Positions 34,568-44,485 of a stretch of DNA of 53,899 bases are shown piece by piece. The stretch is taken from NCBI GenBank assembly GCA_046048135.1, contig JBJOGR010000025.1, positions 1 to 53,899 on the forward strand. The letters run 5' to 3'. Position 1 is the stretch's first letter, and each line of letters starts with the position of its first letter. This stretch comes from ATZT02 sp046048135. GTDB lineage: Bacteria > Actinomycetota > Actinomycetes > S36-B12 > UBA5976. Under the pieces are notes generated by a model, which ran no database searches, had not been told where the DNA came from, and saw nothing but the letters and a program-made list of their open reading frames with translations. Position numbers and translations under genes: made by a program.

Positions 34568-35962
34568 ATGTTCATAGCTAAACCACATAAAGAAACTTAT
34601 AGATTTATTCCTTCTAATCCAAAACCTTTAAATAAAACTAAAGTTGCGGATTTACTTGACCAAGAATGGTTAAATTTTAAATTAAGAACAGGAATTTCAG
34701 AAAAAGAATCTTATTTAGCTTCAAAAGTCACACCACTTGGAGTTGCTTCAAGTTTTCAACATTGGGCTCCATATCCAATTTCCATTGCAAGTGCAAAAGG
34801 TGCTTGGATGCAAGATGTTGATGGTAGAAAATTATTAGATTTATCTATGGGATTTGGCGCTGTCCTTGCAGGACATTTACACCCAGTAGTAGTAAATGAA
34901 ATTAAAGAATCTTTAAACGATGGAATGCTTTTTGTTACTCCTTCCCCAATAACCAGAGATGCCGCAGAAAGAATTTGCAATCGCTTTGGAATTGACATGG
35001 TTAGATTCACAAATTCAGGAACAGAGTCAACTATGTATGCCACAAGATTGGCAAAAGTATTTTCAGGTAAAAATGCAATCGTAAAAGTTGAAGGTGGCTA
35101 CCACGGAAGTTTTGATCCTTTAATGGTTTCTGCCAAACCGAGTCTAAAAGATGCAGGAGATGAAAACAGTCCAAATGCGGTTGCTCAAGCTGGAACTGAG
35201 CCAGGACAAGTCTTTGTGGTTCCTTACAACAATTTGGATAGTTTAGAGAAAATTTTCCGCGAGCATCATTCAGAAATAGCCTGTTTCATCTTGGAACCAG
35301 TTTTAGAAAACATAGCCATCGTGTTACCTGATGAAGGTTACTTAGAAAAGGTTAGACAACTGTGCGATCAATACAACGTTGTTCTAATTTTTGATGAAGT
35401 TAAAACAGGCCTAACTGCTGGACATCAAGGTGCTGCTCAAAGATTGAAAGTTAACCCAGACTTGATCACCATTGCTAAATCAATAGGTGGCGGAGTGCCT
35501 GTGGCAGCTTTTGGTGGCAAAAAAGAAATCATGGAATCCATCACCAATGGCAATATGGCTCACTTTGGAACCTTTAATGGAAATCCTCTTGCGATGGCAG
35601 GAATTAGAGGTATGGATGCAATTGCCACAAAACAAAATCTTGATAAAGCCGAAAAATTAAACCTTCAGGCCTTAACCCGAATAACTGAAATCATTGAAGA
35701 ATTTGAACTTCCAGCCCACACAGTTGGTTTTGGAGTAAAAGGTTGTGTTACTTGGGCAACTGCTCCTGTTAGAAATTATCGAGACTATAAAGCAACTGAT
35801 TTTCAAATAGCAGAACTTTCATGGCTGTGGTCTTTAAATCGTGGCATCATTACTCCACCTGGATTAGATGAACAATGGCTCATAAGCCTTGCCCATGAAC
35901 AACATGAAATTGATGTGCTGGTGGACAACTTCCAAGAAATGGCTGTGGCTCTGCGCAGTTAG
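34568..35962 (+). CDS. Class III aminotransferase (aspartate aminotransferase family, HemL-like)
   Basis: A 464-residue PLP enzyme of fold type I. The N-terminal region contains AKGAWMQDVDGRKLLDLSMGFGAVLAGH, the cofactor segment is FTNSGTESTMYATRLAK, and IFDEVKTGL supplies the PLP Asp. Lys304 in IAKSIGGGVPVAAFGG should be the internal aldimine. It resembles glutamate-1-semialdehyde aminomutase but has an unusual 60-residue N-terminal extension and is longer. Its position next to lpdA and sucB gives no clear pathway, and its substrate is unknown; an omega-aminotransferase is equally possible. Confidence 0.85.
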   Translation: MFIAKPHKETYRFIPSNPKPLNKTKVADLLDQEWLNFKLRTGISEKESYLASKVTPLGVASSFQHWAPYPISIASAKGAWMQDVDGRKLLDLSMGFGAVLAGHLHPVVVNEIKESLNDGMLFVTPSPITRDAAERICNRFGIDMVRFTNSGTESTMYATRLAKVFSGKNAIVKVEGGYHGSFDPLMVSAKPSLKDAGDENSPNAVAQAGTEPGQVFVVPYNNLDSLEKIFREHHSEIACFILEPVLENIAIVLPDEGYLEKVRQLCDQYNVVLIFDEVKTGLTAGHQGAAQRLKVNPDLITIAKSIGGGVPVAAFGGKKEIMESITNGNMAHFGTFNGNPLAMAGIRGMDAIATKQNLDKAEKLNLQALTRITEIIEEFELPAHTVGFGVKGCVTWATAPVRNYRDYKATDFQIAELSWLWSLNRGIITPPGLDEQWLISLAHEQHEIDVLVDNFQEMAVALRS

Positions 35963-36073
35963 ATTTCCCGAGTAACCTATTACTTTTTTCAAACCCAAAA
36001 TTGCTCAAAACTAATCCCGTGGAAAGATAGTCATTAAGAAACCTCACGAGGGTTGATTAATGAAAGGTTCCAA

Positions 36074-37450
36074 GTGGCCACATACGATCTAGTAATCCTT
36101 GGAGCAGGAAGTGGCGGATATGCCGCAGCATTACGTGGATCTCAATTAGGTTTAAAAGTCGCTTTAATCGAAAAAGATGTTTTAGGTGGCACCTGTTTAC
36201 ATCGCGGATGTATTCCAACCAAAGCACTATTACATGCAGCAGAAATTGCTGACAATGTTAGAGAGTCTGCATCATTTGGAATCAAATCAAGTTTATTAGG
36301 CGTTGATATGCCTGAAGTAAACAATTACAAAGACGGAATCATTAATCGTCTTTATAAAGGATTACAAGGATTAGTAAAACATCGCGGTGTTGATTACATA
36401 ACTGGTGAAGGAAAATTTCAAGCGCCTAACAAAGTCAAAGTGGGCGATCAAGTTTTTGAAGGTAAATATGTATTACTTGCCACAGGATCTTTTCCTAAAT
36501 CATTGCCAGGTTTAGAAATTGATGGACAACAAGTAATCACATCAGAACAAGCCTTAAAACTAACTTCTGTTCCTGCCAGTGTGGTAATTTTGGGTGGCGG
36601 AGTAATTGGTGTTGAATTTGCAAGTGTTTGGAAATCTTTAGGTTCAGATGTAACAATTATTGAAGGTTTACCACGCTTAGTTCCTGCAGAAGATGAAGCA
36701 GTTTCAAAAGCTATGGAAAGAGCATTTAGAAAAAGAGGAATTAATTTCTCAACTGGAGTTAGATTTGCAGATGTTGATAAAACTAAACATGGAATTGTGG
36801 CAAAACTTGAAGATGGACAAACCTTTGCAGCAGACTTAATGCTTGTTGCTGTAGGAAGAGGATCAAGTACTAGAAATCAAGGTTTTGAAGAAGCAGGTTT
36901 AACTTTTGAAGGTGAACTAATCAAGGTTAATGAAAATCTTCAAACAAATTTAAATAATGTATATGCTGTAGGTGACATTGTTCGTGGACCACAATTAGCT
37001 CATAAAGGATTCCAAGAAGGAATATTTGTGGCAGAACACATTAAAGGATTAAATCCAAGAGTTATTGAAATAACTGCAATTCCAAGAGTTACTTACTCTG
37101 ATCCAGAAATTGCCAGTGTTGGATTAAATGAAACAGCTGCTAAAGAAAAATATGGTGCTGATCAAATTAGAACAATTCAATACGATTTAGCAGGTAATGG
37201 TAAAAGTCAAATTTTAAAAACAGCAGGTTTTATAAAACTTATTGCATTAAAAAATGGTGGAAAAATTGTGGGAATTCATATGATTGGTGCAAGAGTTGGC
37301 GAATTGTTAGCAGAAGCTCAAATGATGTATTCATGGGAAGCATCTCCTGAAGATGTCGCACCATATGTTCATGCTCATCCAACAATGTCAGAAGCTATGG
37401 GTGAAGCAGCAATGGCTTTAGCTGGTAAACCACTACACACACACGATTAA
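36074..37450 (+). CDS. lpdA: Dihydrolipoyl dehydrogenase (E3)
   Basis: A 458-residue flavoprotein that reoxidises dihydrolipoyl groups of 2-oxoacid dehydrogenases with NAD. FAD binding begins YDLVILGAGSGGYAAAL, the redox disulfide is in GGTCLHRGCIPTK, the NAD fold in VVILGGGVIGVEFAS, and the catalytic His-Glu pair in HAHPTMSEAMGE. I choose the GTG at 36074, with AAAGG 6 bases before it, since seven extra residues from an upstream codon are not conserved. It lies 15 bases before sucB and is co-transcribed with it. Confidence 0.94.
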   Translation: MATYDLVILGAGSGGYAAALRGSQLGLKVALIEKDVLGGTCLHRGCIPTKALLHAAEIADNVRESASFGIKSSLLGVDMPEVNNYKDGIINRLYKGLQGLVKHRGVDYITGEGKFQAPNKVKVGDQVFEGKYVLLATGSFPKSLPGLEIDGQQVITSEQALKLTSVPASVVILGGGVIGVEFASVWKSLGSDVTIIEGLPRLVPAEDEAVSKAMERAFRKRGINFSTGVRFADVDKTKHGIVAKLEDGQTFAADLMLVAVGRGSSTRNQGFEEAGLTFEGELIKVNENLQTNLNNVYAVGDIVRGPQLAHKGFQEGIFVAEHIKGLNPRVIEITAIPRVTYSDPEIASVGLNETAAKEKYGADQIRTIQYDLAGNGKSQILKTAGFIKLIALKNGGKIVGIHMIGARVGELLAEAQMMYSWEASPEDVAPYVHAHPTMSEAMGEAAMALAGKPLHTHD

Positions 37451-37465
37451 AAAGGAAAAATATTA

Positions 37466-39280
37466 ATGGCAACTAATGTAACCATGCCTCAATTAGGTGA
37501 ATCTGTCACTGAGGGAACAGTTACACGTTGGTTAAAAAATGTGGGCGATACTGTCAAAGTAGATGAAGCAATAGTTGAAGTTTCTACAGACAAAGTTGAC
37601 ACAGAAATTCCTTCTCCAGTTGCTGGCGTAATTTTGGAAATAAAAACTGCGCAAGATGCAGTTGTTCCTGTTGGATCAGTTATGGCTGTAATTGGTGATT
37701 CAAATTCTGCAAGTAGTTCTGCACCTGCAGCTCCTGTTGCACCAAAAGTTGAAGCACCTAAACCTGCCCCAACTCCAAAAGTTGAACCAGTTGTGGTTAA
37801 AGAAGAAATAAAACCAGTAGTTGCAGAACCTGTTAAAAGTACTCCTGCTCCAACTTCTTCAAATGCAACTTCAGTAAATGTTGTTCTTCCTCAACTAGGA
37901 GAATCTGTTACAGAAGGAACTATTACTCGCTGGTTAAAAAATGTTGGAGATCAAGTTGGTCTTGATGAAGCAATAGTAGAAATTTCAACAGATAAAGTTG
38001 ACACAGAAATTCCATCCCCGGCTGCAGGAACAGTTTTAGAAATTAAAGTAAATCAAGATCAAGTAGCAGCTGTTGGATCTGTTTTAGCAGTTATTTCCAC
38101 TTCTTCCACAGTTTCTGCTCCTATCCCTGCAAGTACTCCAGTTGCACCAAAAGTTGAAGCGCCTAAACCCGCTCCAACTCCAAGTGCTGAACCAGTAGTT
38201 GTTAAAGAAGCAGTACAACCTGTTACTTCAACAGTTACTCAAATTTTAAAGTCAGAAGAACCAGCAAATAAAGATTTTTATGCAACACCAATAGTTAGAC
38301 AACTTGCAAAAGAAAAAGGCATTGATCTTGCTTTTGTGAAAGGAACTGGAACAAACGGAAGAATTACCAAAGAAGATGTACTTGGCGCATCGTCTACTTC
38401 TATGCCAAGTGCTCAAAGTACTCAAACAATTACTCCAGCTGCTCAACCTGTCTCACCTATTACAACTCCTGTAGCAGCACCAGCAGTTTCTGCACCACTA
38501 GTTTCTGAAACTCCAAAAGCTGCACCTGCACAAACTGCACCTTCAACAAATGCACCTTTAAGAGGAAAAGTTGAACAAACAACAAGACTAAGAAGAATCA
38601 TTGCTGAAAGAATGGTTCAATCTCTTCATATTTCTGCTCAATTAACAAGCGTGGTTGAAGTTGATGTAACTAAAATCGCTTCATTAAGAAATAAAGTAAA
38701 AGATTCCTTTGCTGCAAGAGAAGGCGTAAAACTTTCATTTTTACCATTCTTTGCCAAAGTAACAATAGATACGTTAAAAGAATACCCAATTTTAAATGCC
38801 ACAATTTCTGAAGATGCAACACAAATTACTTACAGTGATTCACAGCATCTAGCAGTTGCAGTTGATACTCCAAGAGGTTTATTAGTTCCAGTAATTAGAG
38901 ATGCAGGAGATTTATCAATTGCAGGTCTTGCCAGAAAAATTCAAGATGTAGCAAATAGAACCAGAGATAACAAAGTAACACCAGATGAATTAAGTGGTGG
39001 AACTTTTACTTTGACTAATACTGGAAGTCGTGGAGCTTTATTTGACACTCCAATTATTAATCAACCACAAGTTGGAATCCTTGGCACAGGTGCTGTTGTT
39101 AAAAGACCTGTAGTTGTTAAAGGTGAAGATGGCACTGATCAAATAGCAATACGCCAAATGGTTTATCTAGCTCTAACTTATGATCATCGTTTAGTTGATG
39201 GTGCTGATGCTGCAAGATTCTTATCATCCATGAAAGTTCGTTTAGAGGAAGCAAATTTCGAGTCTGAATTAGGTTTATAA
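37466..39280 (+). CDS. sucB: 2-oxoglutarate dehydrogenase E2 (dihydrolipoyllysine succinyltransferase) with two lipoyl domains
   Basis: A 604-residue E2 with two near-identical lipoyl domains (about 1-77 and 140-215), each with the lipoyl lysine in STDKVDTEIPSP. Ala/Pro/Val-rich linkers repeat the string VAPKVEAPKPAPTP. The E3-binding domain lies around 270-307 (ATPIVRQLAKEKG). The catalytic domain starts near 370 and ends with the DHRxxDG motif in YDHRLVDGADAARFL. AAAGGA precedes the ATG. It works with E3 (lpdA, upstream) and needs LipA/LipB lipoylation, both encoded about 5 kb away. Confidence 0.94.
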   Translation: MATNVTMPQLGESVTEGTVTRWLKNVGDTVKVDEAIVEVSTDKVDTEIPSPVAGVILEIKTAQDAVVPVGSVMAVIGDSNSASSSAPAAPVAPKVEAPKPAPTPKVEPVVVKEEIKPVVAEPVKSTPAPTSSNATSVNVVLPQLGESVTEGTITRWLKNVGDQVGLDEAIVEISTDKVDTEIPSPAAGTVLEIKVNQDQVAAVGSVLAVISTSSTVSAPIPASTPVAPKVEAPKPAPTPSAEPVVVKEAVQPVTSTVTQILKSEEPANKDFYATPIVRQLAKEKGIDLAFVKGTGTNGRITKEDVLGASSTSMPSAQSTQTITPAAQPVSPITTPVAAPAVSAPLVSETPKAAPAQTAPSTNAPLRGKVEQTTRLRRIIAERMVQSLHISAQLTSVVEVDVTKIASLRNKVKDSFAAREGVKLSFLPFFAKVTIDTLKEYPILNATISEDATQITYSDSQHLAVAVDTPRGLLVPVIRDAGDLSIAGLARKIQDVANRTRDNKVTPDELSGGTFTLTNTGSRGALFDTPIINQPQVGILGTGAVVKRPVVVKGEDGTDQIAIRQMVYLALTYDHRLVDGADAARFLSSMKVRLEEANFESELGL

Positions 39281-39285
39281 ATCTA

Positions 39286-40179
39286 ATGAAATTTGTAGTA
39301 GCTGGTGGTTCTGGTTTAATTGGATCTGCTTTTATTCAAGATGCATTAAAAAATAAGCATGAAGTAGTAAAACTTGTTAGAAGAAAACCAAAAGAACTTT
39401 ATGAATCTCAATGGAATCCAGATACCGGCGAAATTGATTTAGAAGTTCTAAATAATGCAAAAGCTGTAATAAATCTTTCTGGTGCTGGTGTTGGTGATAG
39501 AAGATGGACTAAAAGATATAAAAAACTGATTCTTTCAAGCAGAGTTAATGCCACAGAAACTTTGTCCAATGCAATCGTTCGCTTGAACAATCCCCCATCA
39601 GTTTTTGTTTCCTCTTCAGCAATTGGGTTTTATGGCGATACTGCTGATCAAGCAGTTGATGAAAATGCTGAACTTGGTGAAGGTTTTCTCTCAGATGTAG
39701 TTTTTAATTGGGAAATTGCTGCACAAAAAGTTAGACAACATAAAATTAGAGTTGTTCATCCCCGCACTAGTTTAGTGATGAGTAAACGTGGTGGAGTTTT
39801 GAAAAAAGTTTTACCAATTTTTAAATTAGGTTTGGGTGGAAAGCTTGGTAAAGGAAATCAATACTGGTCCTATATATCTTTAGAAGATCAAATTAGAGCG
39901 ATACATCATTTAATTAATGATTCAAGACTTACTGGTGGAGTTAACTTATCAACTCCAAATCCTGTGACAAATAAAGAATTCACTAAAGCTTTATCAAGTG
40001 TTTTAAATAGACCTGCATTTTTAAATGTACCTTCGCTTGCTTTAAAAGTTGCTTTAGGAGAATTCTCAATAGAAGTTTTAGGTTCATCTCGAGTTTTACC
40101 TTCTAAATTAATAGCATCTGGTTTTAAATTCAAAAATCCAGACATATTGAGCACGCTAAATTCTGCCTTAAATTATTAA
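39286..40179 (+). CDS. TIGR01777 family NAD(P)-binding epimerase-like protein
   Basis: A 297-residue short-chain dehydrogenase-related protein. The nucleotide-binding glycines lie in VVAGGSGLIGSAFIQDAL, and AVINLSGAGVGDRRWTKRYK is a hallmark of the TIGR01777 (SulA/YfcH-like) family. SSSAIGFYGDTADQAVDE follows the usual Ser/Tyr region. A DUF1731-like end (residues about 245-297) is present. The function is not established. It lies 5 bases after sucB and abuts the next gene, forming a run from lpdA to peptidase E. Confidence 0.86.
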   Translation: MKFVVAGGSGLIGSAFIQDALKNKHEVVKLVRRKPKELYESQWNPDTGEIDLEVLNNAKAVINLSGAGVGDRRWTKRYKKLILSSRVNATETLSNAIVRLNNPPSVFVSSSAIGFYGDTADQAVDENAELGEGFLSDVVFNWEIAAQKVRQHKIRVVHPRTSLVMSKRGGVLKKVLPIFKLGLGGKLGKGNQYWSYISLEDQIRAIHHLINDSRLTGGVNLSTPNPVTNKEFTKALSSVLNRPAFLNVPSLALKVALGEFSIEVLGSSRVLPSKLIASGFKFKNPDILSTLNSALNY

Positions 40180-41423
40180 TGTCTGAACAAATTGATGTAG
40201 CCATTATTGGCGCAGGTCTTGCTGGTTTATCGTGCGCTAAGGAATTAAAAAGAAATAACATTGATTTTCATATTTTTGAATCTACCGATTCAGTCGGTGG
40301 ACGAGTAAAAACTGACAATATTGAAGGCTTTTTACTTGATAGAGGTTTTCAACTTTATAACCCAAGTTACTCAGAGGGTAAGAAAATACTTGATTATGAA
40401 AAATTAAATTTAAAATCATTTACCCCAGGAGTGGCAATTCGCGATAAAAACAGACTAAGGGTTATTACAGATCCTTTTAGAAGCACTGAATATAAATATA
40501 ATTTTATTACTCAAAGTCCAGGTTCTTTGAGAGAAAAGTTAGGACTTCTTTCCTATTTCTTGAAATATTTGATTCAGTCAGACGCCCAAATTGCAATATC
40601 AAAAGATATTTCTTCTTTAGATGCTTTAAGTAAATCTAAAATTAATAAGAATCTTTTAAATAAATTGATAAGACCATTTTTGCAAGGAGTGTTTTTGGAA
40701 TCTGAACTTTTTACTTCAAGAAAGTTTTTAGATGTTGTTTTAAAGACTTTCTTACAAGGCACTCCAAGTGTTCCTGAAAAAGGAATGCAGCAAATCCCTT
40801 TACAATTGGCAGAATCTATTGGAATTGAAAATATAACTTTTAATTCAAGAGTCGAACAAATCACCGAAAATTCAATATTTACTAATAATAAGGAAATAAA
40901 AGCGAAAAAAATAGTTGTAGCAACAGACCCAATCCAAGCAATTTCTTGGCTTAATTTACCAATTAAAAAAATGAATTCTGTATCAACTTGGTACTTTAAA
41001 GCAAATCAAGAAGTTGCTAATTTATTGAAAAGTCTTCCAATTCTTTTTGTCGATGCAGATAATTCTGGACCTTTAACTAATGCTGTTGTACTAACTAATG
41101 CTTCAAAATCTTATGCCCCACATAATGATGTGCTGGTTTCTGCTTCAAGCATTTACACTTTTGAGCAATCTTCCACAGAAGAAATAAAGAATCATTGTGC
41201 CAAATTATTCGGAGTCGATACTAAAGACTGGGAATTAATAAGAAAATATGAAATCAAAAATGCACTTCCCCAAATGAAACCACCTTTTACATTGATTGAT
41301 TCAAACAAAGTCACAGAAAATTTATTTGTTTGCGGAGATCATCGCGCAACCTCTTCTATCAATGGAGCTTTTTTAAGTGGCAGAAACACAGCAACTTCGG
41401 TGAAGGTAAGTTTAGGTTTGTGA
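40179..41423 (+). CDS. FAD-dependent oxidoreductase (amine oxidase / phytoene desaturase-like fold)
   Basis: A 414-residue flavoprotein. The N-terminal dinucleotide motif is VAIIGAGLAGLSCAKELKR, with a distal FAD contact ESTDSVGGRVKTD and a C-terminal motif VCGDHRATSSINGAFLSGR. This is the layout of protoporphyrinogen oxidase, amine oxidase and carotenoid desaturase relatives. The substrate is unknown, and no carotenoid or haem genes adjoin. It overlaps the TIGR01777 stop by one base and the peptidase E start by four, so it is translated as part of the same operon. Confidence 0.82.
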   Translation: MSEQIDVAIIGAGLAGLSCAKELKRNNIDFHIFESTDSVGGRVKTDNIEGFLLDRGFQLYNPSYSEGKKILDYEKLNLKSFTPGVAIRDKNRLRVITDPFRSTEYKYNFITQSPGSLREKLGLLSYFLKYLIQSDAQIAISKDISSLDALSKSKINKNLLNKLIRPFLQGVFLESELFTSRKFLDVVLKTFLQGTPSVPEKGMQQIPLQLAESIGIENITFNSRVEQITENSIFTNNKEIKAKKIVVATDPIQAISWLNLPIKKMNSVSTWYFKANQEVANLLKSLPILFVDADNSGPLTNAVVLTNASKSYAPHNDVLVSASSIYTFEQSSTEEIKNHCAKLFGVDTKDWELIRKYEIKNALPQMKPPFTLIDSNKVTENLFVCGDHRATSSINGAFLSGRNTATSVKVSLGL

Positions 41424-42148
41424 ACAAATACATAGTTGCAACATCTGGTGGATTTATTTCCACAAAACGCTGGGGTGTTATGAGACCTGGTTCAACAATT
41501 CTAAAAGCATTGGAACTAACCAAAAAAGATCGTCCAAAAGTTTGTTTCATCATGACCGCAACCGGTGATGATGCATCCTATATATCTAGATCCTATGAAG
41601 CATTAAGTGATCTAAGTATTGATGTAACACATCTAGCTCTTTTTCCTCAACCAAATGCAGATATTGAAGAAAGAATTATGCAATCAAATCTAATTTGGGT
41701 AGGTGGAGGATCTGTTGCAAACTTACTAGAAGTTTGGAAGATACATAATTTAGGAATTCATTTAAAAAATGCCTGGGAAAATGGAACTGTTTTGTCTGGA
41801 GTAAGTGCTGGTTCTATTTGTTGGTTTAAAGGTGGCACAACTGATTCGTTTGGTCCTGAATTAAAACCAATAACAAATGGATTAGCATTTTTACCTTTTG
41901 CAAATGGAGTTCATTACGACTCAGAAGAACAAAGAAGACCTTTACTTCACTCTTTAATTAAAGATAAGACTTTTGAATTAGCCTATGCAACAGATGATCA
42001 CACTGGAATAGTTTTTGAAAATCAAACTCCAATTGAAGTAATTAGTGATGTTTCAAAGAATAATGACAAAATTCCTAGTGCCTACAAAGTTGAGTTAATA
42101 AATAACGAAGTTCTAGAAACTAAAATTTTGCCAGGAATTATTTCTTAG
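41420..42148 (+). CDS. Peptidase E-like serine peptidase (family S51)
   Basis: A 242-residue enzyme of the S51 dipeptidase E / cyanophycinase-like fold. The nucleophile is Ser129 in LSGVSAGSICWF, and the preceding WVGGGSVANLLEVW segment is typical. It probably cleaves Asp-X dipeptides in the cytoplasm. I choose the GTG at 41420, which overlaps the previous stop as GTGA and gives the N-terminus MNKYIVATSGGF; 30 codons upstream in that frame are inside the oxidoreductase gene and look unrelated. Its stop overlaps the convergent MMPL gene by 4 bases. Confidence 0.86.
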   Translation: MNKYIVATSGGFISTKRWGVMRPGSTILKALELTKKDRPKVCFIMTATGDDASYISRSYEALSDLSIDVTHLALFPQPNADIEERIMQSNLIWVGGGSVANLLEVWKIHNLGIHLKNAWENGTVLSGVSAGSICWFKGGTTDSFGPELKPITNGLAFLPFANGVHYDSEEQRRPLLHSLIKDKTFELAYATDDHTGIVFENQTPIEVISDVSKNNDKIPSAYKVELINNEVLETKILPGIIS

Positions 42149-44346
42149 TGCCCTGTTTTGGCTAATTTACTTGGCCACCAAATCTTTTTTCCAGCCATCA
42201 AAGTTAAAGCAGGAACTAAAACAGATCTAACAATTATTGTGTCAAGTAGAACTCCAAATGCCACGGCAAATCCAAGTTGAGCAAGAAATACCAGCGGTAG
42301 GACTCCAAGAACAGCAAATGTTGCAGCTAGTACAACACCTGCTGAAGTAATAACTCCACCAGTAACAGTTAATGCTTTCAAAGTACCTGCTTTTGTGCCC
42401 ATCTTTTGTGACTCTTCTCGAACACGGGTCATTAGGAAAATGTTGTAATCAATTCCCAGTGCCACTAAGAATACGAATGCAAATAATGGAAACGAAGTAT
42501 CTGCTCCTGGGAAATCAAAAATGTATTCAAATACAAGTTGGCATGCACCAAGTGTTGCAGCAAACGATAAAACCACAGTAGAAATTAACATAAATGGTGC
42601 TAAGAAACTTCTTAATAAAATCATCAAAATTAAAAAGATCAAAGCCAAGACTGTTGGAATAATTATTCTGTTATCACGATCATTTGCTAATGCAATGTCT
42701 TCGTTAACCGCAGTAAATCCACCAACTAGTGCATCTTGGCTCACCGAATCAAGATTTGCTCGCAAATCAAGAATTGTTTGCTTAGCTTCATTTGAATCAG
42801 CGGCATTTGTAAGCGTTGCACTAATTAAAACTTTGTTGTCAACAATTTTTGGACCAGGAATAGGTTGACCAGGAATTACAGGTCCATCTGGAATTGGGAA
42901 TGCTTCCTCAACACCTTCTGTGTCATTGATTGTTTTGATTAAATCTTGCGTTTTGTTAGCTGGACCAATTATGTAAGTAGGGTTTCCTTGACCAGCAGGA
43001 AAATGTTTCGCTAAAGCTTCTTGACCAACTACTGAATCTGGATTACCAATTAAAGTTTCAGTTTGAGACAAACCATCAGCATCTAATTGAGATGAATATC
43101 CAGCAAGTGCAACCAAAACTAATCCAGTTATAAAACCTGCACGTTTTGGTTTTCTACCAACAAATGCTGCGACCCTTGCCCATAATCCAGATAATTTTTC
43201 ATCTTTTGAATCAAAATGTGGAATCTTAGGCCAAAAAATCCAACGACCAAAAATCAATAAGAATGCTGGCAAAAGTGTCAGCATTGTAATAATTGCAACC
43301 ACAATTCCAATTGCTCCAACTGGACCAAGTGATCTATTTGCATCAAGTTCTGAAAGTAACAAAACTAATAAACCTGCAGATACTGTTGCACCGGATGCAA
43401 CAATTGGTTCAAAAACACCTCTCCAAGCTTTTTTCATAGCACTAAATCTTGAGGCCACTAAATGTAATTCTTCCCGATATCTTGCTATCAACAACAATCC
43501 ATAATCTGTAGCTGCACCAATAACCAAAACTGACAAAATACCTTGAGCTTGACCATTCAAAGTAATGATTTCTTCTTTTGCTAATAAATAAACAATTGCT
43601 CCAGCAACTGCTAATGCAATTACTGCAGAAAGTAATGGAAATATCCAAAGTAAAGGACTTCTATAAACAATAATTAAAATTACTGCCACAACGCTTAATG
43701 TTGTTAAAAGCAGTGTTGTATCAATGGCCCCAAATGCACCAAAGAAGTCTGCCAAAATACCGCCACCACCTGTGACGTTAATTTGTAAATTCTCAACTTC
43801 TTTTGCAGCTTCTCTAATTGAATCAACAATTGCAGGTAATGCTGGTTCTCCTCCAGGAAGTGGTTCAGTTAATTTCTCGTTTGATAAATCAACACTGGCA
43901 AGAATTGCTTTGCCATCTTCTGATGGGATTGGAATTATTTTGCTATTAGCAACTAAATAGCTTTGGACATCTCTTCCTTCGCTATCTTCAACTTCAATTT
44001 TTGGAATACTTGCTAAAAATTCATTTGCTTTATTTAAATTAGTTGAATTTAAATCTCCTGTTACTACAACTAATGCAGGAAGTGAATCAGAAGCTGTGAA
44101 CTTAAGTATTTCTTCGCTAACTCTGGATGATTCTGCACTTGAAGGTAAGAATGCTGAATTGTCGTTTTCTTGAACTTCAGATAACTTGCCAAATATAGGA
44201 CCTGCTACGCCAGATAAACCTAACCAAATAAAAACAACCAATATTGCAAGAGCAGAAAACTTTCTTGTTCCTGCTACTTTTTCAGTTTGCTTAAAATTCT
44301 TCTTTTTATTGATTGATTTACGGCTATGTTTTGCGACAGGACTCAA
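42145..44346 (-). CDS. MMPL family RND-type transporter
   Basis: A 733-residue membrane protein with two MMPL halves, each with about six helices and one large extracytoplasmic domain. The proton-relay Asp-Tyr motifs are IGAATDYGLLLIARYREEL in the first half and VALGIDYNIFLMTRVREE in the second. MMPL proteins in actinobacteria export lipids, siderophores or drugs; the substrate is unknown here. The start is TTG, preceded by AGGGAG. No regulator is next to it. The gene is divergent from lipB and convergent with peptidase E. Confidence 0.9.
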   Translation of the reverse strand: MSPVAKHSRKSINKKKNFKQTEKVAGTRKFSALAILVVFIWLGLSGVAGPIFGKLSEVQENDNSAFLPSSAESSRVSEEILKFTASDSLPALVVVTGDLNSTNLNKANEFLASIPKIEVEDSEGRDVQSYLVANSKIIPIPSEDGKAILASVDLSNEKLTEPLPGGEPALPAIVDSIREAAKEVENLQINVTGGGGILADFFGAFGAIDTTLLLTTLSVVAVILIIVYRSPLLWIFPLLSAVIALAVAGAIVYLLAKEEIITLNGQAQGILSVLVIGAATDYGLLLIARYREELHLVASRFSAMKKAWRGVFEPIVASGATVSAGLLVLLLSELDANRSLGPVGAIGIVVAIITMLTLLPAFLLIFGRWIFWPKIPHFDSKDEKLSGLWARVAAFVGRKPKRAGFITGLVLVALAGYSSQLDADGLSQTETLIGNPDSVVGQEALAKHFPAGQGNPTYIIGPANKTQDLIKTINDTEGVEEAFPIPDGPVIPGQPIPGPKIVDNKVLISATLTNAADSNEAKQTILDLRANLDSVSQDALVGGFTAVNEDIALANDRDNRIIIPTVLALIFLILMILLRSFLAPFMLISTVVLSFAATLGACQLVFEYIFDFPGADTSFPLFAFVFLVALGIDYNIFLMTRVREESQKMGTKAGTLKALTVTGGVITSAGVVLAATFAVLGVLPLVFLAQLGFAVAFGVLLDTIIVRSVLVPALTLMAGKKIWWPSKLAKTGH

Positions 44347-44473
44347 GTAAAACTCCCTTTTGAGGATTTAGGCTTTTTTGATTATTAAGGCATTTAAAAC
44401 AAATCGCTCTCAAAAATCACTATTTATATAGTCTAATGGGACTCTTAAAATGTGCATCCTATGAGTTAAGAAT

Positions 44474-44479
44474 TACGAT
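44474..44479 (+). promoter_or_regulatory. Leaderless -10 element (TACGAT) of the lipB operon
   Basis: TACGAT ends six bases before the lipB ATG at 44486, and no ribosome site is present in the 139-base gap after the MMPL start. Confidence 0.45.
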
Positions 44480-44485
44480 AAAGAT

